Source: DATJQF01 sp035505995
GTDB lineage: Bacteria > Bacteroidota > Bacteroidia > Bacteroidales > FEN-979
Direction: 5' to 3'
NCBI GenBank assembly: GCA_035505995.1
Contig: DATJQF010000022.1
Coordinates: forward strand, 1-12,749
Length of the DNA stretch: 12,749 bases
Under the pieces are notes generated by a model. The model was not told where the DNA came from and did no database searches. It saw nothing but the letters and a program-made list of their open reading frames with translations. This document shows, piece after piece, positions 1-6,407 of this stretch. Numbering within the stretch: the stretch's first letter is position 1; every line of letters begins with the position of its first letter. Position numbers and translations under genes: made by a program.

Positions 1-60
1 AACTACAACCAGGGCAAAGGCAAAAACGGTCTCCGTAACGCGAAGGGAAGTATAGAACAT
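1..60 (-). CDS. Possible N-terminus of a membrane protein, cut by the window edge
   Basis: Reading leftwards from an ATG at 60-58, 20 codons stay open to the window edge. The peptide begins MFYTSLRVTE and ends in the hydrophobic run VFAFALVVV, which would suit a first membrane segment. It lies 53 bases after the stop of the YbjQ-family gene on the same strand, so it could be the next gene of that unit. Twenty open codons are expected fairly often by chance, there is no recognisable family signature, and no clear ribosome binding site precedes it. This is a candidate only; the sequence left of the window would decide it. Confidence 0.3.
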   Translation of the reverse strand, partial: MFYTSLRVTETVFAFALVVV

Positions 61-113
61 AGTACGCGGTCAGCAATAAAAGGTAAAAATATAAAATCCC
101 CGGGATCCTTCGG

Positions 114-437
114 TTATTCCACCGTCACAGCAGTCCCGTAGCAGATCACCTCGGTGACTCCGCTCATGATCTCGGTGGTATCGTAGCGAACCCCGATCAC
201 GGCGTTGGCCCCCTGCTCCTCTGCATGCCGGATCATCAGGTCGAATGCATCCCTGCGGGTCTTTTCGCAAAGCTCCGTATAGAGAGTGATGTTCCCGCCG
301 CCCAGGGTCTGGAAAGCCGCGCCGATGCTGCCGAAGATCGAGCGCGAACGCACCAGGACGCCCCGGACGAGCCCCAGGTTTGAAGTGATCTTACATCCCG
401 GAATCTCAAATGCGGTTGATGTTTTTTTAATGTCCAT
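114..437 (-). CDS. YbjQ/UPF0145 family protein (heavy-metal-binding-domain type)
   Basis: This 107-residue protein matches the full length of the YbjQ (UPF0145, DUF74) family. The family forms small oligomeric cytoplasmic proteins that are often annotated as heavy-metal-binding by name only; their real function is poorly known. Visible family features are the LGLVRG segment (residues 21-26), the GGGNITLYTELCEKTR block (47-61), the helix with RHAEEQGANAVIGVRYD (70-86) and the closing EVICYGTAV strand (96-104). There is no signal peptide or membrane segment. The start ATG (437-435) lies 19 bases after the stop of the upstream lipoprotein gene on the same strand, so co-transcription is possible. 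Its base composition is much more GC-rich than that lipoprotein pair. Family assignment is firm, role is not. Confidence 0.93.
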   Translation of the reverse strand: MDIKKTSTAFEIPGCKITSNLGLVRGVLVRSRSIFGSIGAAFQTLGGGNITLYTELCEKTRRDAFDLMIRHAEEQGANAVIGVRYDTTEIMSGVTEVICYGTAVTVE

Positions 438-456
438 AGGTAATGGTATTATTTTT

Positions 457-1095
457 TCATTGAACGGTTTTCCATTTCAGAAGTGACCAAGTCGTATCCT
501 TATTTTCGTAAGTATAAAGCCGCCTGAATTTGATTAATCCAACGTTTCTCATAAAATAATAATCGTAAATAATCGAGTAATCATTGTTTTTCTTCTGCGT
601 GCATCTTGTATGAAAAACATTATAAAAAACATGTGAGTTTAATTCCAGGGAATCCAGTTTCTCAATAAGTTCATAAGTAAATATATAAGACGATGAAAAG
701 TCAGAATTCGCCGGATCCTCAATGGTTTTTATGGTAAGAGCAACAGGATCATCCATCTGCCAGGTCCAAAGTTGTAGAACCGTATTTCGTTCACCCCCTC
801 CCTGTATGTCATATTTCAATATGAACGGGTTATCAACGAAATACCAGGTATAATCAGTAATTGAATATTCAGTAGACCACTGATAGAAATATGGTCCATG
901 CTTGATGAAGGTACTTTCAGAAACCTGAGTCCCTTCATTGAGATAAATCCAGTAACTTCCGGGTTGAAATAATGTCCAGGCCTTAAATTCAACAGGAATT
1001 GAATCCAACTCTTTCGGTTTTGGGGGAGGATATACTATTTTATGGCACCCCGTAAAAATTGTAAGCAGAAAAAAAAATAGTAATATCGTTCTCAT
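457..1095 (-). CDS. Putative lipoprotein, paralogue of the upstream gene (second of a pair)
   Basis: The protein is 212 residues long from the ATG at 1095-1093. The frame stays open for 15 more codons upstream to 1140, but that extension overlaps the preceding gene, and the 1095 start puts the signal peptide at the N-terminus. Residues 1-17 are a lipoprotein signal: positive MR, a hydrophobic run rich in F and L, and a lipobox ending FTGC with Cys17. It is followed by a proline-rich linker (PPPKPK). The mature part contains F-x-PG-x-YW-x-Y-x-NE near its start and ends with ...GLIKF...DTTWSLLKW. Both blocks recur in the neighbouring lipoprotein, so the two are paralogues. The start is 11 bases after that gene's stop, which suggests one transcript. 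The gene is AT-rich (sampled lines 27-43% GC). I do not recognise a named domain; function is unknown, location probably the outer membrane or periplasm. Confidence 0.85.
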   Translation of the reverse strand: MRTILLFFFLLTIFTGCHKIVYPPPKPKELDSIPVEFKAWTLFQPGSYWIYLNEGTQVSESTFIKHGPYFYQWSTEYSITDYTWYFVDNPFILKYDIQGGGERNTVLQLWTWQMDDPVALTIKTIEDPANSDFSSSYIFTYELIEKLDSLELNSHVFYNVFHTRCTQKKNNDYSIIYDYYFMRNVGLIKFRRLYTYENKDTTWSLLKWKTVQ

Positions 1096-1106
1096 TTGAT
1101 TATTAC

Positions 1107-1766
1107 TCACTGAATGACATTCCAACGTACCAGTGTCCAAGTAGTATCTTGCTTCTCAATATAGGTCCATAACTTGATTATTCCAATGGATTTGACAAAA
1201 TGCGCACTAATGACCAGGGAATCTCCAAATGAATTGATCCATTCCTGGCGAAGATCGTAAACGTTATTAAAAGAAATACCATTAACATCTTCGGAAAGAT
1301 AAACTGTATCAACACCATAATTTTCAATAATACCGACCCCTCTGTATTTCTCGAAGCTTGGGTGAACGATTTGATCATAATAGACCCCCATTTCACCCAA
1401 TACAGGGTTCTTCAGGAATATCTTGTAATAGGCTCCTCTGTATGACGAACCATCCGTAGTGAAAGATCCTAGAAAACTACTTGAGAAAGCACATTCAGCT
1501 ATTTCCGCGCTATAAAGCCAACGTGAGTCTTTTGGGGATCCCGGCAAAACTTTGTCATTATAATAATTCACATACGTGCAATCCTGTAGTCCTGTTATCT
1601 CATTCTTATAAATCCAATAAGTTCCCGGTTTGTATATTACCCAAGGTCTGAAATCGGTAGGGATATAATAGATTTTGTCTTCAGATTCTTTTTTGCACAT
1701 TGTGAGCAAGAGGAATCCTGCAAGAGGCAGTAATAATTTAATACTGGCAATTGATTTGAATTGCAT
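1107..1766 (-). CDS. Putative lipoprotein, first of a paralogous pair
   Basis: This 219-residue protein starts at the ATG 1766-1764. The N-terminus has K4 and K10, a hydrophobic stretch (residues 11-22) and a cysteine in LLTMC (Cys24), followed by the charged KKESED. Met at the -1 position is unusual for a lipobox, though Bacteroidota tolerate variation. The mature domain begins with the block F-R-PW...YKPGTYWIYKNE (about residues 39-56) and ends with GIIKLW...QDTTWTLVRWNVIQ. Both blocks are mirrored in the downstream gene (FKAW...FQPGSYWIYLNE and GLIKF...KDTTWSLLKW), so this is a tandem duplication that has diverged. It probably leads a unit with the downstream paralogue and perhaps the YbjQ-family gene. 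A TATTTTTG box lies about 20 bases upstream. Function unknown; the protein is probably exposed in the envelope. Confidence 0.87.
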   Translation of the reverse strand: MQFKSIASIKLLLPLAGFLLLTMCKKESEDKIYYIPTDFRPWVIYKPGTYWIYKNEITGLQDCTYVNYYNDKVLPGSPKDSRWLYSAEIAECAFSSSFLGSFTTDGSSYRGAYYKIFLKNPVLGEMGVYYDQIVHPSFEKYRGVGIIENYGVDTVYLSEDVNGISFNNVYDLRQEWINSFGDSLVISAHFVKSIGIIKLWTYIEKQDTTWTLVRWNVIQ

Positions 1767-1785
1767 GGGCTGAACAACACTCTAC

Positions 1786-1793
1786 CAAAAATA
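1786..1793 (-). promoter_or_regulatory. Probable -7 promoter box (TATTTTTG) for the lipoprotein pair
   Basis: On the minus strand the sequence TATTTTTG fits the Bacteroidota -7 consensus TAnnTTTG exactly and ends about 20 bases before the ATG at 1766. Transcription would start around 1780 with a very short leader. I see no good TTTG or TTG at the usual -33 distance, so this rests on the -7 box alone. Confidence 0.4.
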
Positions 1794-1855
1794 ATAAAAA
1801 CAATCGGAATAGATATTTAACGTCGCCTTTCCGATGGATTTAATTATCCGACAAA

Positions 1856-1886
1856 TTGAAAAAGAAGTAAATTGCAGCGTACTTTG
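1856..1886 (+). promoter_or_regulatory. Weak candidate promoter for the permease gene
   Basis: TTG at 1856-1858 is followed after 21 bases by TACTTTG at 1880-1886. This is one base short of the Bacteroidota -7 consensus TAnnTTTG but has the right spacing. If used, transcription would start near 1893 and the 7-base-periodic tract would form most of the 5' leader of the permease mRNA. No better promoter-like pair was found in 1767-1954. Confidence 0.3.
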
Positions 1887-1966
1887 GGATGCGAAATGCG
1901 ATGTAGGATTCGAGATCGTAGGACCAGCGACCCGAAACCAGTGACGAATAACGCATGACGAATGAC
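1886..1966 (+). repeat. Degenerate heptanucleotide tract, about 11.5 units
   Basis: Cut into 7-base units from 1886, the sequence shows clear but decayed periodicity. Units at 1886-1892 and 1893-1899 are GGGATGC and GAAATGC. Units at 1907-1913 and 1914-1920 are GATTCGA and GATCGTA. Units at 1921-1927 and 1935-1941 are GGACCAG and AAACCAG, separated by CGACCCG. Units at 1942-1948 and 1956-1962 are both TGACGAA, separated by TAACGCA. The motif drifts along the tract in blocks (ATGC type, then GAT type, then ACCAG type, then TGACGAA type). The tract fills the end of the intergenic region and overlaps the first codons of the permease gene. Short tandem heptanucleotide families are established in cyanobacteria; whether this belongs to any described family is unknown to me. 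Confidence 0.6.
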
Positions 1967-3403
1967 TCCTCCTTCCGCAAGAGCCTGAACCTGTTCGACT
2001 CGACGGCCATCGTGGCCGGTTCCATGATCGGGTCCGGGATCTTCATCGTGAGCGCCGATGTAGCCCGGCAGCTGGGATCGCCCGGGTGGCTGATGGTAGC
2101 CTGGATCATTACCGGGGTGCTGACGACCTTTGCCGCGCTCAGCTACGGGGAGCTGGCCGGGATGTTCCCAAAAGCAGGAGGGCAATACGTTTATCTGAAG
2201 GAGGCGTATAACCCGCTGACCGGATTTCTTTTCGGCTGGACGATGTTCATGGTGATCCAGACGGGGACCATTGCCGCGGTCGCCATGGCCTTTGCAAAAT
2301 TCATGGGAGTGATCTTCCCGTGGGTATCGGGATCCGTTGTGTGGTTCGGTTATAAATTCGTCAAATTCGGTCCCGTGCAGATCGTTGCCATCTCCTCGAT
2401 CATTTTCCTCACGTGGGTCAATACCCGGGGCATCCGGGCAGGAAAAAGGGTGCAGAACACCTTTACTACCGGGAAAGTGCTGCTGCTCGTCGCCTTTATT
2501 ATCATCGGCCTGGCCATCGCCGCCAACCACCATGCGATCGGGGCTAACCGCGACATCCTATGGGACGCCTTCCAGGTGCGCGACGGGAAGCTGGTAGCCA
2601 TCTCGGGATTCGCGCTGATCGCGGCGCTGGGGATGTCGCAGGTGGGAACGCTCTTCTCCTCCGATGCCTGGAACAACATCACTTTCACCGCGGGAGAGGT
2701 GATCAATCCGCGGAAAAACATCCCGATGAGCCTTTTCCTGGGCACTTTCATCGTGACCATCCTTTACCTGCTGGCCAACCTGGTGTATGTAACGGTCCTT
2801 CCCCTGCGCGGGAATCCTTCAGGCACCGATGTGGTGCACCGGGGGATGCAGTTCGCCCTCGACGACCGGCTGGCGACCGCGGCGATCTCGAGTGTCTTCG
2901 GGAATTTTTCGGCCATCATCATGGCCGCCTTCATCGTCATCAGCACTTTCGGCTGCAACAACGGGCTGATCCTTTCGGGGGCGCGGGTGTATTACGCGAT
3001 GGCCGAAGATAAAGTCTTCTTCAGGGGCGTCGGGGAGCTGAATGCAAAAGGGGTTCCTTCGAAAGGACTGCTATACCAGTGCATCTGGGCCTGCCTGCTC
3101 TGCCTTTCGGGCACCTACGGGCAGCTCCTGGATTATGTCATCTTCGCCGTGCTGATCTTCTATGTGCTGACGATCTCCGGGCTCTTTGTCCTGAGAAGGA
3201 AGAGACCCGATGCCGAAAGACCTTACCGCGCCTTCGGATACCCTGTCATTCCCGTGATCTACATCCTTACGGCCCTGCTGATCATGATCATCCTGCTGAT
3301 CTATAAGCCGGAATATACCTGGCCCGGGCTGATGATCGTCCTGGCCGGCATCCCCATTTATTTTCTGTGGAATAAAAGAAAGGAACCCCAACCCCGTTTA
3401 TAA
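1955..3403 (+). CDS. APC superfamily amino acid permease
   Basis: A 482-residue inner-membrane transporter of the amino acid-polyamine-organocation superfamily, probably importing or exchanging an amino acid with a cation or a second amino acid. The length and about twelve hydrophobic segments fit the family. TM1 carries the substrate-binding GSMIGSGIF motif (residues 22-30), and the loop between TM2 and TM3 carries FPKAGGQYVYLKEAY (71-85), which is typical of LAT/YfnA-like members. Substrate cannot be read from the sequence. The start is fixed on the left by an in-frame TAA at 1949-1951, two codons before ATG 1955. The next in-frame ATG falls inside TM1 (Met24), so 1955 is almost forced even though it lies inside the heptanucleotide tract. 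The DUF3108 gene follows after 3 bases and is probably co-transcribed. Confidence 0.95.
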   Translation: MTNDSSFRKSLNLFDSTAIVAGSMIGSGIFIVSADVARQLGSPGWLMVAWIITGVLTTFAALSYGELAGMFPKAGGQYVYLKEAYNPLTGFLFGWTMFMVIQTGTIAAVAMAFAKFMGVIFPWVSGSVVWFGYKFVKFGPVQIVAISSIIFLTWVNTRGIRAGKRVQNTFTTGKVLLLVAFIIIGLAIAANHHAIGANRDILWDAFQVRDGKLVAISGFALIAALGMSQVGTLFSSDAWNNITFTAGEVINPRKNIPMSLFLGTFIVTILYLLANLVYVTVLPLRGNPSGTDVVHRGMQFALDDRLATAAISSVFGNFSAIIMAAFIVISTFGCNNGLILSGARVYYAMAEDKVFFRGVGELNAKGVPSKGLLYQCIWACLLCLSGTYGQLLDYVIFAVLIFYVLTISGLFVLRRKRPDAERPYRAFGYPVIPVIYILTALLIMIILLIYKPEYTWPGLMIVLAGIPIYFLWNKRKEPQPRL

Positions 3404-3406
3404 ACC

Positions 3407-4231
3407 GTGACCCGACGGATCCTCATCGCGGCCCTTCTGCCGGTGCTGTATCTCCTGGACCTTCCGGGGGCGCTGTCGCAATGCAATGTGAACAATAAAA
3501 CATTCGGCGACGGGGAAAGCGCAACCTATGAAGTGGAGTATAACTGGGGACCGATCTGGGTGAATGCGGGACTGGTCACTTTCTCGGCAAAAAAGGAGAG
3601 CGTCGGCGGGAAGGAAGCCCTTCACCTGAAAAGCACCGGTCAGACCTACTCCACCTACGATTTCTTTTTCAAGGTGCGGGATTATTACGATTCCTGGATC
3701 GACCCGGAAAACTTCAGCTCGCTTCATTTTCAACGAATGATCTACGAAGGAGGTTACCAGCTGGTGAATACGCTGCAGTTCGATCCCCAGAACCAGAAAG
3801 TATTCTCCAACACCAAAAGCAACAGCAACCCGGTGCGCATCGATACCCTCCGCCCGGGCCCCTGCTCGTTCGATATGCTGTCGGCGGTCTACTATACGCG
3901 GACGCTGGACCTGGGCCATTTTTCACCGGAAATCAAAGTGCCGGTGACGGTGATCATCGACGACAGCATCTATCATATCTACCTGCGTTATCTCGGCAGG
4001 GAGATCGCCGAAGACCATGAGGGGAATCAATACCGCTGCATCAAGTTCTCGGCCAAGATGGTGGAAGGGACGATTTTCCGCGGCGACGAAGATGTGCTCG
4101 TCTGGGTGACCGACGACGAGAATAAAGTGCCTGTTTACATCGAGGCGAAGATCCTGGTGGGAACCGTGAAGGCATACCTGAAGGAAGCGAAAGGACTGCG
4201 GAACCCGTCGACCTCACTTATAAAGCAATAG
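3407..4231 (+). CDS. Secreted DUF3108-domain protein
   Basis: This 274-residue protein starts with GTG at 3407, 3 bases after the permease stop. Residues 1-25 form a signal peptide (MTRR, a leucine-rich core, then GALSQ), so the mature protein is periplasmic or outer-membrane associated. The remainder matches the DUF3108 family over its length, including the early GESATYEVEYNWGPIWVNAG block (residues 36-55), a YDFFFKVRDYYDSWID segment (about 84-99), SFDMLSAVYY (about 154-163) and the closing PVYIEAKILVGTVKAYL. The Q-C junction could in principle be a lipobox, but -1 Gln argues for ordinary cleavage. DUF3108 members are predicted beta-rich envelope proteins without an assigned activity. Tight spacing suggests co-expression with the transporter, but a functional link is inference only. 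Confidence 0.9.
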   Translation: MTRRILIAALLPVLYLLDLPGALSQCNVNNKTFGDGESATYEVEYNWGPIWVNAGLVTFSAKKESVGGKEALHLKSTGQTYSTYDFFFKVRDYYDSWIDPENFSSLHFQRMIYEGGYQLVNTLQFDPQNQKVFSNTKSNSNPVRIDTLRPGPCSFDMLSAVYYTRTLDLGHFSPEIKVPVTVIIDDSIYHIYLRYLGREIAEDHEGNQYRCIKFSAKMVEGTIFRGDEDVLVWVTDDENKVPVYIEAKILVGTVKAYLKEAKGLRNPSTSLIKQ

Positions 4232-4258
4232 CGATGGGTGATATGCGATACCTGTTGA
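4231..4258 (+). repeat. Possible short remnant of heptanucleotide-type sequence
   Basis: GCGATGG (4231-4237), GTGATAT (4238-4244) and GCGATAC (4245-4251) fall in a 7-base register, with GCGAT repeated at a 14-base spacing. The wording resembles the ATGCGAT-rich start of the tract at 1886-1906. With only three units this could be chance. It lies directly after the DUF3108 stop, so tracts of this kind may flank the permease-DUF3108 pair on both sides. Confidence 0.22.
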
Positions 4259-4286
4259 TCCTTTGAAGATAATCTTTCTATTTTTG
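4255..4286 (+). promoter_or_regulatory. Bacteroidota-type promoter for the dipeptidyl peptidase gene
   Basis: TTG at 4255-4257 (-33 element), a 21-base spacer and TATTTTTG at 4279-4286 (exact TAnnTTTG, followed by C) form a good match to the primary Bacteroidota sigma-factor promoter. Predicted transcription start is about 4291-4293, leaving a leader of roughly 15 bases. The -7 box lies upstream of ATG 4308 but downstream of the alternative TTG start at 4263, so it also selects 4308 as the real start. Confidence 0.6.
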
Positions 4287-4307
4287 CATAAACTTAATTC
4301 CACCCCC

Positions 4308-6407
4308 ATGAAAAAGTTCATCCCGTTCATCCTGATGGCAGGGATCATCGTCATGTTTTCCTGCACTCCCAAAGAAAGAAGCGCGGAGCAGGCACAGGCC
4401 CCGATCATTGAAAAGCCCCAGCTAAAGCTTCAAAGCGACATCATGACCCCGGAAGTGCTCTGGTCCTTCGGCAGGATCAGCGAGGTGGTGGTTTCCCCCG
4501 ACCAAACCACCCTTTTATTCGGCATCACCTATTACAGCAAGGAGCAGAATAAGGGGAACCGGGAACTCTATACCCTGGGCGTGGACGGGAAGAACCTGAA
4601 GCAGATCACGAATACGCCCTTCAGCGAATATGGCGCCCTGTGGCGTCCCGACGGGAAAAAGATCGGGTTCATGTCGCCGGAATCAGGCTCGATGCAGCTC
4701 TGGGAAATGAACCCGGACGGGTCCGGGCGCGTAAAGATCTCGGAAGTTGCGGACGACGGGATCACGGGTTTCAGCTATTCGCCCGACGGGAAGAAGGTCC
4801 TCTACACCGCGGAAGTCAAGATCGATAAGACCGTGAAAGATCTTTATCCCGATCTTCCCCTTTCCAGCGGACGGGTCATGAACGATATCATGTACCGCCA
4901 CTGGGACACCTGGGTGGACACCTACAGCCATGTTTTCATCGCCGATTACGACGGGGTGAAGCTGACCCACCCGGTGGACATCCTGAAGGACGAGCCGTAC
5001 GAATCCCCCCTGAAGCCGTTCGGGGGCATGGAGCAGATCACCTGGAGCCCCGACAGCAAAACGGTAGCCTACACGTGCCGCAAGAAAAAAGGAAAGGAAT
5101 ATTCCTTATCCACCAACAGCGATATCTACCTCTATGACATAGCTTCCGGCAAGACCTCCAATCTCACCGAAGGCATGATGGGATATGATGTGGCGCCGGC
5201 CTATTCACCGGACGGCAAGAAGATCGCCTGGCAAAGCATGGAGCACGACGGGTATGAATCCGACAAGAACCGCTTGTTCGTATGGGATTCTGAAAAAGGG
5301 ACGAAAACGGATTACACGAAGAATTTCGACCAGAACGCGGATCTTATTTCCTGGAGCAATGACGGGAAATCGATCTGGTTCATCTCCGACTGGCATGCCA
5401 CCGATGAGATCTACCGCCTCGACCTGGCTGACGGGAAGATCACGAAGATCACCGACGGCATCCACGATTACCAGACCGTTCAGCAGGCGGGCAACCTGCT
5501 GATTGCGACGCGCGTCTCGATGTCGAAGCCGGTGGAGATCTATTCGGTGGATCCGGCGACCGGAAAAGACACCGAGATTTCCTTTGTCAACAAGGACCTC
5601 CTGGATCAGCTTGCTTTCGGGAAGGTATCGAAGCGGTGGATCAAGACCACCGACAACAAAGAGATGCTCACCTGGATCATTTATCCACCGCATTTCGACT
5701 CCACGAAGAAATATCCCACCCTGCTCTATTGCGAGGGCGGACCGCAGAGCACGGTCAGCCAGTTCTGGTCCTATCGCTGGAACTTCCAGATGATGGTCGC
5801 CGGAGATTATATCGTCGTGGCCCCGAACCGCCGCGGATTACCGGGTTTCGGCCAGGCCTGGAACGAAGAGATCAGCGGGGATTACGGAGGGCAGAATATG
5901 AAAGATTACCTGAGCGCCATCGACGAGATGTGCAAAGAGCCTTATGTGAACAAGGATAAGCTGGGCTGCATCGGCGCCAGCTACGGGGCATTCTCCGTGT
6001 ACTGGCTGGCCGGGAATCATCACAAGCGTTTCAAGGCCTTCATCGCCCACGACGGGATGTTCAACCTGGAAGCCCAGTACCTTGAGACCGAGGAAATGTG
6101 GTTTGCCAACTGGGACCTCGGCGGACCTTTCTGGGACAAGAACAATAAGATCGCCCAGCGCTCCTATGCGAATTCGCCGCACCGCTTCGTGCAGAACTGG
6201 GACACGCCGATCCTGGTGATCCACAGCGAGCTGGATTACCGCATCCCGGTCACCCAAGGCATGCAGGCGTTCAATGCGGCCATCCTGCGGGGCATTCCCG
6301 CCGAGTTCCTCTATTTCCCCAACGAAAACCACTGGGTGCTGAAGCCCCAGAACGGGATCCTGTGGCAACGGACGTTCCGGTCGTGGCTCGACCGCTGGCT
6401 GAAATGA
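4308..6407 (+). CDS. S9 family dipeptidyl peptidase 5-like lipoprotein (prolyl oligopeptidase fold)
   Basis: A 699-residue serine peptidase that should release dipeptides or short peptides from oligopeptide N-termini in the periplasm. Start 4308 is preferred over the in-frame TTG at 4263: it gives a clean lipoprotein signal (MKKFIPFILMAG...MFSC, Cys19) and lies just after the promoter. Residues about 40-430 are the beta-propeller, with repeated S/R-PDG-KK-type blades such as WRPDGKKIGFMS and YSPDGKKVLYT. The alpha/beta hydrolase domain follows. The triad is visible: Ser558 in GASYGAF, Asp643 in HSELDYRIP and His675 in NENHWV. Segments such as GGPQSTVSQFWS, SGDYGGQNM and EEMWFANWDLGGPFW match what I remember of Porphyromonas gingivalis DPP5 almost word for word, making S9C/DPP5 likely. 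The nucleophile motif ends in Ala rather than the usual Gly (GASYGA). Lipid anchoring and exact peptide preference are inferred. Confidence 0.96.
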   Translation: MKKFIPFILMAGIIVMFSCTPKERSAEQAQAPIIEKPQLKLQSDIMTPEVLWSFGRISEVVVSPDQTTLLFGITYYSKEQNKGNRELYTLGVDGKNLKQITNTPFSEYGALWRPDGKKIGFMSPESGSMQLWEMNPDGSGRVKISEVADDGITGFSYSPDGKKVLYTAEVKIDKTVKDLYPDLPLSSGRVMNDIMYRHWDTWVDTYSHVFIADYDGVKLTHPVDILKDEPYESPLKPFGGMEQITWSPDSKTVAYTCRKKKGKEYSLSTNSDIYLYDIASGKTSNLTEGMMGYDVAPAYSPDGKKIAWQSMEHDGYESDKNRLFVWDSEKGTKTDYTKNFDQNADLISWSNDGKSIWFISDWHATDEIYRLDLADGKITKITDGIHDYQTVQQAGNLLIATRVSMSKPVEIYSVDPATGKDTEISFVNKDLLDQLAFGKVSKRWIKTTDNKEMLTWIIYPPHFDSTKKYPTLLYCEGGPQSTVSQFWSYRWNFQMMVAGDYIVVAPNRRGLPGFGQAWNEEISGDYGGQNMKDYLSAIDEMCKEPYVNKDKLGCIGASYGAFSVYWLAGNHHKRFKAFIAHDGMFNLEAQYLETEEMWFANWDLGGPFWDKNNKIAQRSYANSPHRFVQNWDTPILVIHSELDYRIPVTQGMQAFNAAILRGIPAEFLYFPNENHWVLKPQNGILWQRTFRSWLDRWLK

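Noticed and set aside
1886..1966. CRISPR array
   Set aside because: Units are 7 bases long and contiguous, with no spacer-repeat alternation and no cas genes nearby.
1844..2533. A 229-codon minus-strand open frame
   Set aside because: Antisense to the permease, no family features, composition (G, H, D, P, R rich) typical of a shadow frame.
4263..4307. Longer start (TTG) for the S9 peptidase
   Set aside because: The extension contains the -7 promoter box and would bury the lipoprotein signal; ATG 4308 is favoured.
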